From VYDC01 sp963667515 (GTDB lineage Bacteria > Chloroflexota > Dehalococcoidia > UBA2979): DNA of 64,000 nt. The stretch covers positions 248,001 to 312,000 of the forward strand of contig CAXXXY010000006.1 of NCBI GenBank assembly GCA_963667515.2, in the 5' to 3' direction. Shown here in pieces: positions 33,278 to 42,585 of this stretch; position 1 is the stretch's first letter, and each line of letters starts with the position of its first letter. Under the pieces are notes generated by a model. The model saw only the letters and a list, made by a program, of their open reading frames with translations. It had not been told where the DNA came from and made no database searches. The position numbers were made by a program, and so were the translations under genes.

Positions 33278-33436
33278 ATGCGCAGCCCACTCGTGATCGG
33301 GGTCGCGGTAGCGGGCGGAATCATCGTCGGCTCGGTGCTGTTCGCCCTGACGGAGTACCCCGCGTGGATCGCCTTCGGACTGATGGTCGGCGCAGCGATG
33401 GGTGCCGCGGCCCAGCGCCTCGTGCGGCCGGAGTAG
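33278..33436 (+). CDS. Small membrane protein, 52 residues
   Basis: Two hydrophobic segments (VIGVAVAGGIIVGSVLFAL and WIAFGLMVGAAMGAAAQ) joined by TEYPA suggest a two-helix hairpin in the membrane. The well-placed -10 box and natural composition argue that it is real. Not recognised. A 208-bp spacer follows with no other gene before the NuoI-like gene. Confidence 0.62.
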   Translation: MRSPLVIGVAVAGGIIVGSVLFALTEYPAWIAFGLMVGAAMGAAAQRLVRPE

Positions 33437-33644
33437 AGCGCCGCCGGCCGTGCCTGCACGAGGCGCGCCCGACTAAGCGAAGCCGCGCCTGCTAATATTC
33501 GCGGGCCGCGCCCGCCGCGCGTCCGGAGTGGGACGAACGAGCCGCGTCGGCTATCCTTGGCGCGGATGGGGGCGCGCGGCTGCCCGTGCCCCAGCACGAG
33601 CGGCACGGCGTCGGCGCCGCCCCACGCGAACGAGACGAGGGCCC

Positions 33645-34247
33645 GTGGCGTACGGACTCGGCGTGCTGCGCGGGATGCTCGTGACGCTGCGCCACCTCGC
33701 GCGGCCCCCGATCACCGTCGACTACCCGGAGACGCAACGCGACGTGCCGGTGCGCGCACGCACCAACCTGCTCTGGTTCGAGGAGCGCTGCACCGGCTGC
33801 TCCACCTGCGCGCAGGCCTGCCCCGACGGCTGCATCCTGGTGCAGACCAGCCCGCGCGAGGACGGCTCCCTCCACATCGACCGCTACGAGATCGACTTCC
33901 GCATCTGCATGTACTGCGGCCTCTGCACCGAGGCCTGCCCCTACCAGGCGATCCAGTCGGGCGGCCGCTACAACGACGCCGTCTACGACTTCGAGAGCAT
34001 GTACCGCGACAAGGGCGCGCTCACGGCCGAGGCGAAGAGCTACCTCGAGGGCACGGGCGGGCGCTACCCCAACGGGCAGGAGCAGGAGGGCATCGACCCG
34101 CTGCGCACGGCGATCCCCACGGCGCGCTCGCGCGTGCCCGCCGCCGGCGTCGACGGCCCTCACGGGCCGCAGCACCTCCCCGGCAAGCCCGACCGCGACG
34201 CCGCCCGCGCCGACGCGTCCGACCGCGCCGACACCCCCGCGGGCTAG
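33645..34247 (+). CDS. NuoI-like 2x[4Fe-4S] protein (complex I subunit I family)
   Basis: The 200-residue protein has two standard ferredoxin sites, Cys49/52/55/59 (CTGCSTCAQACP) and Cys88/91/94/98 (CMYCGLCTEACP). The N-terminal GMLVTLRHLARPPITVDYPE and the spacing to the clusters match NuoI. The tail is long and charged (residues 150-200). It starts at GTG. The large NuoG-like protein follows 12 bp downstream. No other nuo genes are in the window, so the pair may serve a separate dehydrogenase module or a dispersed complex I. Confidence 0.85.
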   Translation: MAYGLGVLRGMLVTLRHLARPPITVDYPETQRDVPVRARTNLLWFEERCTGCSTCAQACPDGCILVQTSPREDGSLHIDRYEIDFRICMYCGLCTEACPYQAIQSGGRYNDAVYDFESMYRDKGALTAEAKSYLEGTGGRYPNGQEQEGIDPLRTAIPTARSRVPAAGVDGPHGPQHLPGKPDRDAARADASDRADTPAG

Positions 34248-34259
34248 GAGACGGCGCCC

Positions 34260-36896
34260 GTGGCCACGATCACGCTCAACGACCAGCCGCTCGAGGCCGA
34301 GGCCGGGCGCTCCCTGCTCGAGGTGATCAAGGAGCAGGGGATCTCGATCACGAACCTCTGCTACATCGACGGCCTGGAGCCGTACGCGGGCTGCCGCACC
34401 TGCCTCGTGGAGATCGAGGGCGGGCGCCCGACCTCGATGCAGCTCTCCTGCACGGCGGTCGTCGCCGAGGGCATGGTGGTGCGCACTGAGACGCCGGTGG
34501 TGAAGCAGGCTCGCCAGTCAGTTATGTCGCTGATCCTCGCGAACCACCCCGACCGCTGCCTCACCTGCCACCGCCGCGTGCACTGCATGCCGGGCGACAT
34601 CTGCCTGCGCGACGACGTGGTCACGCACCGCTGCCTCACCTGCTCCAAGAACTACCGCTGCGAGCTCCAGACCTCGTGCGAGATGATCGACATGGGCGAG
34701 TGGGAGGAGCCGTGGGTCGGCGAGGCGCGCTCCTACTACGAGGCGCCGCCGCCCGAGCCCGACCGCGGCAACCCCTTCCTCGAATTCGACCCGCAGATGT
34801 GCATCATCTGCACGCGCTGCGTACGCGCCTGCGCCGACATCCGGCACACCGGCGCGATCTCACTGGCCGGCAAGGGCTTCGAGACGCAGATCGCCTTCGG
34901 CACGGGCGGCCCCGTCCACGAGTCCGACTGCGACTTCTGCGGTGCCTGCATCGACGTCTGCCCCACGGCGACGCTGATGGAGAAGCCCAACAAGTGGGTG
35001 GCGCTCGCCGAGGACTGGACCAACTCCGTCTGCAACGGCTGCTCCGTGGGCTGCACGATCTCCTACGGCACGGTCGACGACCGCCCCGTGATCGTGCGGC
35101 CGGATCGGCTGAACCTCGTCTCGCGCGACCAGATCTGCGTGCGCGGCCGCTTCGGCTACGCGGCCGTCGGCGCCAGCGAGCGGCTTAGCCGCTCGCTGGC
35201 GCGGCGTGGCGATCGGCTGCTCCCCGTCGCGACCGACGAGGCGCTCAGCGAGGCCGCGCAGGCGCTCGATCGGGTGCGGCGCGAGCACGGCGCCGGCGCG
35301 GTCGCCGTGCTCGGCTCCGCGCGCGCGACGAACGAGGAGGCGCGCGCCCTCGTGCGGCTGGCGGGGGAGGCGCTGGTCACGCCGCACCTCGACTTCGCGC
35401 ACGGGGCCGTGCACCGCGCCGTCGCCGGCGCGGTGGCCGCCGCCTTCGGCGACGAGCGGCTGCCGTCGAGCCTCACGGAGATCGAGCGCGCGGGCACGAT
35501 CGTCGCCGTCGCGGGCGACCTCGAGGAGTCGCACCAGGTGGCGGCGCTGCGCGTGAAGGACGCCGTGGTGAAGCGGGACGCGGCGCTCGTCGTCGTCTCG
35601 CCGCGCTGGGGCGAGCTGGTGCCGTTCGCGCGCGCCTGGCTGCGCCCGCGCCCCGGCCGCGAGGCCGCGGTCGTGCAGGCGCTGGCCGAGGCGGCCGCGG
35701 GCGAGCTCGACGCGGCGGGCGCGGCGGCGCGGCTTCCCGAGCTCGATGCGGAGCAGCTCGCGCGCGCCGTGGAGGCGGTACGCGCCGACGCGGACGCGTC
35801 GACGAGCAACGCCGACGGCGAGGCGCCCGGGCCGTTCGCGGTGCTGTTCGCGCCGACGGCCGTCTCCGTGCTCGGCGCCACGCGGCAGGCCGGGGAGCAG
35901 GCGCGCGCGTGTGCGAACCTCGCGATCACCGCGCGAGGCGCCGAGGCCGCCGCCTCGCTGCACTACCTGCCGACGGAGGCGAACGTGCTGGGCGCCGCCG
36001 ACATGGGCATCGCGCCCGGCGAGGGCGGGCTCGGCTTCAGCGGCATGGTCGAGGCGATCGAGCGCGGCGAGATCCGCGCGCTGCTCGTCCACGAGGAGAA
36101 CCCGCTGCTCTCCGTCGCGGGGGCGGAGCGGGTGCGCGCGGCGCTCGGCCGCCTCGACGCGTTGATCGTGGTCGACTCGCTATGCTCCAGCACCGCCGAG
36201 CTGGCGAGCGTCGTGCTGGCCGCGCTCCCCTTCCACGCGCAGGACGGCACGATCACCACCGCCGACCGCCGCCTGGTGCGGCAGCGCCCCGCCGCTGTCG
36301 CGCGGCGGGACGAGCGCCCGGGGGTGGCGCTGCTGGCAGCGCTCGCGGGGGCGCTGGGCGCGCCGCTGGGCGCGGAGAGCGCCGCCGACGTGATGGCCGA
36401 GGCCGCGGAGCACGTGCCCGGCTACGCCCCCTACCAGCGCATCCGCTCGGGCAGCACGCGCGCGCTCCCGGAGCCGCCGCGCGCGCCCGAGGAGGCTCGC
36501 CGCCTGCCGCTCGACGCGGCCGCGGCTGGCGGGGCGGCGGCTGGCGGAGCGGCGGGAGACGGAGTCGACGGTCTCGTGCTGCTGACGGGGCGCTCGCTCT
36601 ACACGAGCTGGGAGGCCGCCTCGATCGGCTCGCCGGAGGCCGACGCGATGCACCGCGAGGAGGCGGCGCACGTCCACCCGAGCGACGCCGAGGCGGCGGG
36701 CGTCGCAGGCGGCGACGAGGTGGCGCTCACGCTCGACGGGCGCGAGCTGCGCCTCCCCGTGCGGCTCGACGATGGCCTCGCGCCCGGCACGATCTACGTG
36801 CCCCAGTACGCCCTCGGCGGCGCGCTCATGGCGCTGCTGCCGCTCGACGGGGAGCCGGCCCCGGCGCTCCGCCTGCGCGCGCTGACGCCCGCCTAG
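34260..36896 (+). CDS. NuoG/formate dehydrogenase-like Fe-S and molybdopterin-fold protein
   Basis: The 878-residue protein has a [2Fe-2S] domain (Cys34/45/48/64) and an N5-type site (His96, Cys100/103/109). A second N5-like set follows (His123, Cys125/128/134, ending CELQ), then two [4Fe-4S] sites (Cys181/184/187/191 and 224/227/230/234) and the molybdopterin-domain cluster (Cys258/261/265). The rest resembles the molybdopterin fold of NuoG or FdhF (HEENPLLSVAGAERV, HAQDGTITTADRR), without a clear catalytic Cys or Sec, so bound molybdenum is not assured. Its TAG stop is inside the IS481 copy C target. It starts at GTG. Confidence 0.87.
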   Translation: MATITLNDQPLEAEAGRSLLEVIKEQGISITNLCYIDGLEPYAGCRTCLVEIEGGRPTSMQLSCTAVVAEGMVVRTETPVVKQARQSVMSLILANHPDRCLTCHRRVHCMPGDICLRDDVVTHRCLTCSKNYRCELQTSCEMIDMGEWEEPWVGEARSYYEAPPPEPDRGNPFLEFDPQMCIICTRCVRACADIRHTGAISLAGKGFETQIAFGTGGPVHESDCDFCGACIDVCPTATLMEKPNKWVALAEDWTNSVCNGCSVGCTISYGTVDDRPVIVRPDRLNLVSRDQICVRGRFGYAAVGASERLSRSLARRGDRLLPVATDEALSEAAQALDRVRREHGAGAVAVLGSARATNEEARALVRLAGEALVTPHLDFAHGAVHRAVAGAVAAAFGDERLPSSLTEIERAGTIVAVAGDLEESHQVAALRVKDAVVKRDAALVVVSPRWGELVPFARAWLRPRPGREAAVVQALAEAAAGELDAAGAAARLPELDAEQLARAVEAVRADADASTSNADGEAPGPFAVLFAPTAVSVLGATRQAGEQARACANLAITARGAEAAASLHYLPTEANVLGAADMGIAPGEGGLGFSGMVEAIERGEIRALLVHEENPLLSVAGAERVRAALGRLDALIVVDSLCSSTAELASVVLAALPFHAQDGTITTADRRLVRQRPAAVARRDERPGVALLAALAGALGAPLGAESAADVMAEAAEHVPGYAPYQRIRSGSTRALPEPPRAPEEARRLPLDAAAAGGAAAGGAAGDGVDGLVLLTGRSLYTSWEAASIGSPEADAMHREEAAHVHPSDAEAAGVAGGDEVALTLDGRELRLPVRLDDGLAPGTIYVPQYALGGALMALLPLDGEPAPALRLRALTPA

Positions 36897-36897
36897 C

Positions 36898-37947
36898 TGT
36901 ACTACCCAGGAAGGTTGTTCACAGGCGGGAGGCGGGGACGGCCCCGCCGACGCCGCCGTGCGGTCGGCGGTGATTGTAGCGGTAGAGCCAGCGTGGGAGC
37001 TGGCGCAGCCGCTCGGCGTTGGAGCGGTAGGGGCGGGCGTAGGCCCACTCGTTCTGCAGGATCTGGATGAAACGCTCGGCTTTGCCGTTCGTCTGCGGGC
37101 GGTAGGGCCGCGTGTGCGACAGCCGCACGTCTGCGGCAGCGGCGGCGCCGTGGAAGCTGCGGGCGACGGTGTAGGCCTTCGCGTTGTCGGTCAGGACCCG
37201 GCGCACGCGCACGCCACGCCGGCGGAAGGCCGCGAGCGCCTGCTCGAGGAAGGCGGCGCAGCTCGCGCCACGCTCGTCGGGCAGGACGGAGACGTAGGCG
37301 TAACGGCTGTGGTCGTCGACGGCGACGTGTAGGTACTCCAGCCCCAGCGAACGCCGCGAATGCGGCCCGGAGCGCGTCTCGGCGAAGCCAGGCGCCATTC
37401 GCTTGCCGCCGCCCTCGGGGACGCGCCCGAGCTTCTTCACGTCGAGATGCAGCAGGTCGCCGGGGGCGTCGTGCTCGTAGCGGACCGGCTCCCGGGTGAC
37501 GCGGTGCAGGCGGTCGAGCCGGTTGAGGCCGCGGCGCCGCAGCACGGCGTAGACCGTGGAGCGGGCGACCCCGAGCGCCCACTGGATGCGATGCGGCCCG
37601 AATCCCTGCGTGCGTCGCACGGCGCAGATGCGTCGCTCCAGCTCGGGCGGCGTGCGCCGGGGATGCGCGCGCGGGGCGGAGCTGCGGTCCTCGAGCCCTG
37701 CCGCTCCCTCCGCCCGGAAGCGCCCCAGCCACTTGGCAACGGTGTGGCGGGAGACGCGGAAGTGGCGAGCGACCTCAGCCTGGGGCCAGCCGGCGTCCAC
37801 TTCCCGCACGAGCTCGAGTCGGGTCAGCGGCGTCAGCCGCGCGTTACGATGGGCCATGAGGGTGTCCTCTCCTCGCTACTGCCGTGCTGTCACACACAGC
37901 AGCGGGCGAGGCCCCTCATCCTGTCAACAACCTACGTGGGAACTACA
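36898..37947 (-). mobile_element. IS481-family insertion sequence, copy C (1050 bp)
   Basis: A perfect 6-bp target duplication CCTAGC flanks it (36892-36897 and 37948-37953). The left CTAG contains the TAG stop of the NuoG-like gene. Ends and length equal those of the other copies. Transposase orientation is convergent with the upstream gene. Confidence 0.96.
36919..37857 (-). CDS. IS481-family transposase (copy C)
   Basis: The 312-residue protein is identical to that of copy B, with an intact DDE triad (Asp139, Asp224, Glu261) and N-terminal helix-turn-helix. Confidence 0.95.
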   Translation of the reverse strand: MAHRNARLTPLTRLELVREVDAGWPQAEVARHFRVSRHTVAKWLGRFRAEGAAGLEDRSSAPRAHPRRTPPELERRICAVRRTQGFGPHRIQWALGVARSTVYAVLRRRGLNRLDRLHRVTREPVRYEHDAPGDLLHLDVKKLGRVPEGGGKRMAPGFAETRSGPHSRRSLGLEYLHVAVDDHSRYAYVSVLPDERGASCAAFLEQALAAFRRRGVRVRRVLTDNAKAYTVARSFHGAAAAADVRLSHTRPYRPQTNGKAERFIQILQNEWAYARPYRSNAERLRQLPRWLYRYNHRRPHGGVGGAVPASRL

Positions 37948-37995
37948 CCTAGCTCCGCCGCTCGCTCGCGGGAGCATCCGAGAGCACCGCGCCCG

Positions 37996-38036
37996 CGGCG
38001 TATCATCGAGGCCCCACGCCCACGGCGTATCATCGA
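37996..38036 (+). repeat. Duplicated CGGCGTATCATCGA with 27-bp period before a start codon
   Basis: The 14-mer occurs at 37996-38009 and 38023-38036. Each copy holds a TATCAT hexamer; the second (38028-38033) is 6 nt before the ATG at 38040. A duplicated -10 region is the simplest reading. Confidence 0.65.
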
Positions 38037-38039
38037 AAC

Positions 38040-38447
38040 ATGGCGATCCGCCTCTCCCGTGAGCCCGACGGCGACGACCCCGGCGGCCTGGTCACGATCG
38101 CCGTGACGCCGGACGGCGAGCTGGCCGAGCGCTGGGCGGAGGCGCTGCGCGAGGCCGGCATCGACGCCGAGGTGCGCATCGGCGACGCGCGGACGCTGAC
38201 GCCCACCACCTCGCTGGCGAGCGTCGGCGGCCCCGTGGGCGCGCTGTTCGCCTACCCCGTGTGCGTCCCGCCCGAGAGCCGCGAGCAGGCGGCCAGCGTG
38301 CTGATCGAGCTCGGCTGGGACGGCCGCCACGGCGAGCGCGCGCCCGGCACGGGCGCCGGCGTGGCGCTGCGCGGCGCGCTGATCGCGCTCGCGGCGGGGG
38401 CCGTGGTCGTGCTCTTCTTGATGCTGCGGCTGCTGGGCGACGGGTGA
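38040..38447 (+). CDS. DUF2007-like protein with C-terminal membrane helix
   Basis: The 135-residue protein has a small alpha/beta domain (VTIAVTPDGELAERWAEALREAGIDAEVRIGD), which resembles the DUF2007 or putative signal-transducing fold. A linker and one membrane helix follow (LRGALIALAAGAVVVLFLML). The domain would face the cytoplasm. The leaderless-type -10 box sets the start at 38040. The next gene begins within the stop codon (GTGA). Function unknown. Confidence 0.7.
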   Translation: MAIRLSREPDGDDPGGLVTIAVTPDGELAERWAEALREAGIDAEVRIGDARTLTPTTSLASVGGPVGALFAYPVCVPPESREQAASVLIELGWDGRHGERAPGTGAGVALRGALIALAAGAVVVLFLMLRLLGDG

Positions 38448-39121
38448 GCGCGCCCCACCTCGCGGCTCCCGCCGAGCTGCGGCTTTTCCCGCTTGGGAGC
38501 GTGCTCTTCCCCGGCGCGACGCTCCCGCTGCAGGTCTTCGAGGAGCGCTACCGGCTGCTGGTCGCGGAGTGCCTGGAGGAGGGCGCGCCCTTCGGGGTGG
38601 CGCTGATCGCGGGCGGCGAGGAGGTCGGCGACGAGACCGTCGAGCCGCACCCCGTCGGCACGACGGCGCGCATCGCGGCGCACGAGACGCTCCCGGACGG
38701 CCGCACCCTGCTGGACGCAACGGGCGAGCGACGCTTCCGCATCCGCGCGGTGCACCGTGACCGCCCCTACCTGTGGGCGGAGGTCGAGTACCTCGAGGAG
38801 GGGGGCGCCGCCCCGGCCGAGCTGGCGGCGCGGCTGCGAACCGACTACGCGCAGCTGCTGCGGCTGCGTGCCGCCGCCGCCGGCGGCTACGAGCGCGCCC
38901 CCGCGCTCCCGACGAGCGACGCCGTCCTCGCCGACCGCGTGGCGGCGGAGGGCGCGCGCTTCTGGCCGCTCGACGAGCTGCAGCGCACGCTGGAGGCGCT
39001 CGACGTGGGCGAGCGGCTGCGCCGCGTCGCGCCGATCCTCGCGACGCTGCTGGAGGCGGCGCTGGTGCAGCAGCAGCAGGCCGCGGCGCGCCTGGCCCCG
39101 GACGCGGAGCTCCTCAACTAG
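38444..39121 (+). CDS. Lon N-terminal (LON substrate-binding) domain protein
   Basis: The 225-residue protein is a stand-alone LON domain: LRLFPLGSVLFPGATLPLQVFEERYRLLV at the start, GTTARIAAHETLPDGRTLLDATGERRFRI in the middle, and a helical C-terminal half. There is no AAA or protease domain. Such proteins are widespread and of unknown role, perhaps as adaptors for proteolysis. It starts at GTG overlapping the upstream stop, so it is coupled to the DUF2007-like gene. Confidence 0.87.
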   Translation: MSAPHLAAPAELRLFPLGSVLFPGATLPLQVFEERYRLLVAECLEEGAPFGVALIAGGEEVGDETVEPHPVGTTARIAAHETLPDGRTLLDATGERRFRIRAVHRDRPYLWAEVEYLEEGGAAPAELAARLRTDYAQLLRLRAAAAGGYERAPALPTSDAVLADRVAAEGARFWPLDELQRTLEALDVGERLRRVAPILATLLEAALVQQQQAAARLAPDAELLN

Positions 39122-39246
39122 CCTCGCGCCGCCCTCCGCTCCGGCGGCCCGCGCGGCGTGCGCAACGCCGCCGACCCCGACGATGATCACGGCGCCACGC
39201 CAGTCGACGGATCGAGCGGCGTGGCCGGGCGCTCGGCGGGGGCGGG

Positions 39247-41445
39247 ATGAACGCAGCGCGCGACGCGGCGCAGGATGGCGGCGGCGGTGCCGCCGGCTGG
39301 CTGTTGCTGCGCCCCGACGGAGCCGTGGTCGCCGCCGACCCGCTGGCCGCCGCGCTGCTGGGCGAGGCGGAGCCCACCGCCCTCGTCGGCCGCGGGCTGG
39401 AGCACGCGCTCGCCCCGGCCACCCACGCCGCGCTCGCGGAGGCGCTGGCGGCGGCGCTGGCGATCGGGCGGCGCTGGGCCGCCCCCATCGCGCTCGCCGC
39501 GGGCGGCGAGCGCGATGCCGAGCTCACGCCGACCGCGGCCGGGCCCACGCTCCTCGCCGTGCGCGCGCGGCCGCCCCGGCCCAGCGCGGCGGCGGGAAGC
39601 GGCGACGCGGCGACAGCCGGCGCCACCGAGGCAGGCGGCGCCGCGCCCGAGAGCGCGGAGCTGACGCAGCTGCTCGCGGTGCACCAGGCGCTCGACGCGC
39701 TCGGCGACCCGCAGGCGGCGGCGCGCGCGGTGCTGCAGGCGACCGACGCCGTGATCCGGCACGACTGGAGCACGGTGCTGCTGTTCGACGCCGCTGAGGT
39801 GCAGGCGCTGGCCGCCTACCCCTCGGCGATGGCAGGCGTGGACGCCGGCGCGCGCTGGTCGCCCCCCGACGCGGCGGAGCGCTCGCTGCTCGCCAGTGGC
39901 GAGCCGTCGCTGGACGGAGCGCTCGAGCGCCGCCCCGACGACGGCTCCCCGCTGGCGCAGCTGCCGGCGTTCGGCATGCGCTCGGCGCTGCGCGTGCCGC
40001 TCTTCGACGGCGAGCGCGTGGTGGGCGCGGCGCTGCTGTTCGCGGCGCGACCGGGCGCGTTCGGCGCCGTCGAGGGGTTGCGGCTGGAGCGCCTCGTGCG
40101 GCCGCTGGGCCCGCACCTGCGGGGGCCGGCCGCGGCGCCCGCCGTCGAGCGCACGGGCGAGGGCGGGTGGCTCGCGGCGCTGGGCGAGGCCGTCCCCGGC
40201 GCGGCGCACGAGCTGAACAACCCGCTGGCGGCGATCCTCGGCTACGCGCAGATCGCGGGCGCGCTGGGCGACGCCGAGCGCGCGCAGGCGCTGGCCGCCA
40301 TCGAGCGCGAGGCGGGGCGCGCGCGGCGCATCGTGCACAACCTGCTGGAGCTGGCGCGGCAGCAGCCGTCGGGGCGCGGCCCCGTCTCGCTCGAGGCGGT
40401 GGCGCGCCGCGTGATCGAGGTGCGGCGCTACGCGCTCTCCGTGGACAACGTCGCGCTGCGCACCCACTTCGAGCCGCTGCCGCCCGTGGAGGCCGACGAG
40501 CGGCGGCTGGAGCTCGCGACGCTGGAGCTGCTGGCCGCGGCGCACCGCGCGGTGGGCGCGGCCGGCGGGAGCATCGAGCTGTCGACGGCGCTCTCGGGCG
40601 GTCGGGCGCGGCTGGCCGTGACGGACAGCGGGCCCGGCGTGCCGCCCGGCGGCGAGCAGCGGCTCTTCGAGGCGGGCGGCCCGGCGCTGGCCGGTCGCGG
40701 CGGCCCCGGCCTCGCGGCGGCGCGCGCCGTCGCCGAGGAGCACGGCGGTCGGCTGCTGCTCGAGCGCCCGCCGGCCGGCGGCGTCCGCCTCGTCCTCGAG
40801 CTGCCGCTGGCCGGCGCCGGGCCGGAGACGCCTGCGGCGCTGCCTTCCTCCCAGGCGCCGCCCGAGGCGCCGATGCCGCCGCCCGAGGCACAGCCCGAGG
40901 CGCCCGCGCCCGCGGTATCGCCGGAGGCGACCGCACCATCGTCCGAGGCGCCGTCCGAAGCGCCGACGCCGGAGCCACCCGCGCCGTCCGCCCGCGAAGC
41001 GCCGGCGCCCGACGGCGAGGCGGCGGCGGTCTCCCCGCCGCAGCCGCCTGCATTCGACGCGGCGCCCGAGGCGCGCCCCGCGCGGCTGCTGGTGGTCGAC
41101 GACGACCCCACGCTGCTGACGCTAGCGCGCGAGCTGCTGCGCGCCGAGGGCTACGCCGTGGAGCTGGCCGCCTCCACCGACGAGGCGCTGGAGCTGCTCG
41201 CGCGCGAGCCCGTCGACCTCGTGCTCGCCGACCTGCAGATGCCGGGCCGCGGTGGCGACGAGCTCTACGCGGAGATCCGCGCGCGCTGGCCGGCGCTCGT
41301 CCCGCGCACGCTGTTCATCACCGGCGACCTGGAGAGCGATCGAGCGCGCCGCCTGTTCGGCGATGGCGGCGCCCCCTACCTTCGCAAGCCGTTCCTGCGC
41401 TACGAGCTGCTGGAGGCGGTGCGCACGCTGCTCGCCCGCGGCTAG
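39247..41445 (+). CDS. Hybrid sensor histidine kinase with C-terminal receiver
   Basis: The 732-residue protein has a PAS-like N-domain (about 15-105), a GAF-like domain (about 150-290), a HisKA helix with His321 in AAHELNNPLAAILGYAQ, and an ATPase domain with DSGPGVPPGG and GGPGLAAARAVAEEHGG. A Pro/Glu/Ala-rich linker of about 100 residues leads to a receiver domain with Asp662 (LVLADLQMP) and YLRKPF. There is no membrane segment, so it senses a cytoplasmic signal. No partner regulator is adjacent. Its TAG stop shares the same CTAG with the stop of the convergent HAD gene. Confidence 0.9.
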   Translation: MNAARDAAQDGGGGAAGWLLLRPDGAVVAADPLAAALLGEAEPTALVGRGLEHALAPATHAALAEALAAALAIGRRWAAPIALAAGGERDAELTPTAAGPTLLAVRARPPRPSAAAGSGDAATAGATEAGGAAPESAELTQLLAVHQALDALGDPQAAARAVLQATDAVIRHDWSTVLLFDAAEVQALAAYPSAMAGVDAGARWSPPDAAERSLLASGEPSLDGALERRPDDGSPLAQLPAFGMRSALRVPLFDGERVVGAALLFAARPGAFGAVEGLRLERLVRPLGPHLRGPAAAPAVERTGEGGWLAALGEAVPGAAHELNNPLAAILGYAQIAGALGDAERAQALAAIEREAGRARRIVHNLLELARQQPSGRGPVSLEAVARRVIEVRRYALSVDNVALRTHFEPLPPVEADERRLELATLELLAAAHRAVGAAGGSIELSTALSGGRARLAVTDSGPGVPPGGEQRLFEAGGPALAGRGGPGLAAARAVAEEHGGRLLLERPPAGGVRLVLELPLAGAGPETPAALPSSQAPPEAPMPPPEAQPEAPAPAVSPEATAPSSEAPSEAPTPEPPAPSAREAPAPDGEAAAVSPPQPPAFDAAPEARPARLLVVDDDPTLLTLARELLRAEGYAVELAASTDEALELLAREPVDLVLADLQMPGRGGDELYAEIRARWPALVPRTLFITGDLESDRARRLFGDGGAPYLRKPFLRYELLEAVRTLLARG

Positions 41446-42143
41446 CGCGCCTCCAGCAGCGCCTCGATCACGGCATCGGTCTCGGCGAGGTCGGGGAGCG
41501 CCACCGCCGCCCCGGCCGCGAGCAGATCACGGACGCCGCGGTCGCCCGTCGTCACGCCCACGCCCACCGCGCCCGCGGCGCGCGCCGCCGCCATGTCGAG
41601 CTCGGTGTCGCCGACGACGACGAGGCGCTCGCCGGGCCGTGCATCGAGGGCGGCCGCGGCGTCCCGCACCAGCGCGGCGCGCTCCTCGTGCAGGTCGCCG
41701 AAGCCGCCGCGCGGCAGGCCGTCCGCGGCCGCGAAGTAGCCGGCGAGCCCGGTCGCGCGCAGTTTCAGCGCCGCCCCCCGCCGCATGTTCCCCGTCGCGA
41801 CGGCGCTCGCGACGCCGGACCGCTCGGCGAGCGCGTCGAGCAGCGCGACCACACCCGGCAGCGCGTGGGCCAGGCGCGCCGTCAGCTCCTCGGCGAGCAC
41901 CTCGAGGTAGCGCGCGTAGAAGCGCTCGCGAAACCGCTCACCACCGTCGCCGTGGCGCTCGGCGAGAAGAGCGAGCGTGCCCGCGTCGGTCCCGCCGACC
42001 CAGCGCACGCAGTCGAGCGCGTCCACCACCCCGAGCAGCTCCTCGAACACGCGCTCGTAGGCGCCGCGGCCCGCGCCGTTCTCGTGAAGCAGCGTGCCGT
42101 CGAGGTCGAAGAGGAGCAGCGTGCGCGCGGGGGCGGCCACCAT
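41442..42143 (-). CDS. HAD-superfamily phosphatase (phosphoglycolate phosphatase-like)
   Basis: The 233-residue protein has motif I LLLFDLDGTLLHENG, motif II VASAVATGNMRRGAALKL, a Lys near residue 145-150 and motif III VVVGDTELDMAAARAAG. A helical cap lies between motifs I and II, as in Gph/PgmB-type phosphatases. The substrate is not predictable; phosphoglycolate is possible, given the glyoxylate reductase-like gene nearby. It starts at ATG 42143 with GGAG upstream, 19 bp after the rhodanese gene on the same strand. Confidence 0.85.
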   Translation of the reverse strand: MVAAPARTLLLFDLDGTLLHENGAGRGAYERVFEELLGVVDALDCVRWVGGTDAGTLALLAERHGDGGERFRERFYARYLEVLAEELTARLAHALPGVVALLDALAERSGVASAVATGNMRRGAALKLRATGLAGYFAAADGLPRGGFGDLHEERAALVRDAAAALDARPGERLVVVGDTELDMAAARAAGAVGVGVTTGDRGVRDLLAAGAAVALPDLAETDAVIEALLEAR

Positions 42144-42162
42144 CGACGCTCCGCGTGGCTCC

Positions 42163-42501
42163 CTAGGGCGTCTCCAGCGGGTAGCCGGCGTCGCGCCAGG
42201 CGTCGTGGCCACCCTCGACGTTGTAGAGCGACGAGAGCCCCAGCGCGGAGGCGAACTCCGCCGCGACCGCCGAGCGCTGGCCCGACTTGCAGATGAAGAG
42301 GATCGGGCGGTCCGTGGCCAGCTCCGCGGCTCGCGGCAGCGTCGCCATGTGCGGGATGCACAGCGAGTCCGGGACGTGCCCCTCCTCGTGCTCGTGCGGC
42401 TCGCGGGAGTCGACGACCTGCACGCCGCCCTCGTCGATCATCCGCTTCGCCTCGTGCACGTCGATGCGCGAGAACGGCTCCTGCTCGCTCGGCTGCGTCA
42501 T
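42163..42501 (-). CDS. Rhodanese-like domain protein
   Basis: The 112-residue single rhodanese domain has the active-site loop CKSGQRS with Cys71, and the EEGHVPDSLCIPH and VEGGHDAWRDAGYPLE segments. It probably carries sulfane sulfur in the cytoplasm. It is the first gene of a two-gene unit with the HAD phosphatase and is divergent from the DUF429 gene. Confidence 0.88.
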   Translation of the reverse strand: MTQPSEQEPFSRIDVHEAKRMIDEGGVQVVDSREPHEHEEGHVPDSLCIPHMATLPRAAELATDRPILFICKSGQRSAVAAEFASALGLSSLYNVEGGHDAWRDAGYPLETP

Positions 42502-42585
42502 CGCGCTCCCCTATGCTGCTCCCCGGGCGGTGCGATCGAGCGCTCGCGCGCGGGCATCGTGCGCGTGCCGACCCGCCTCGAGGAC

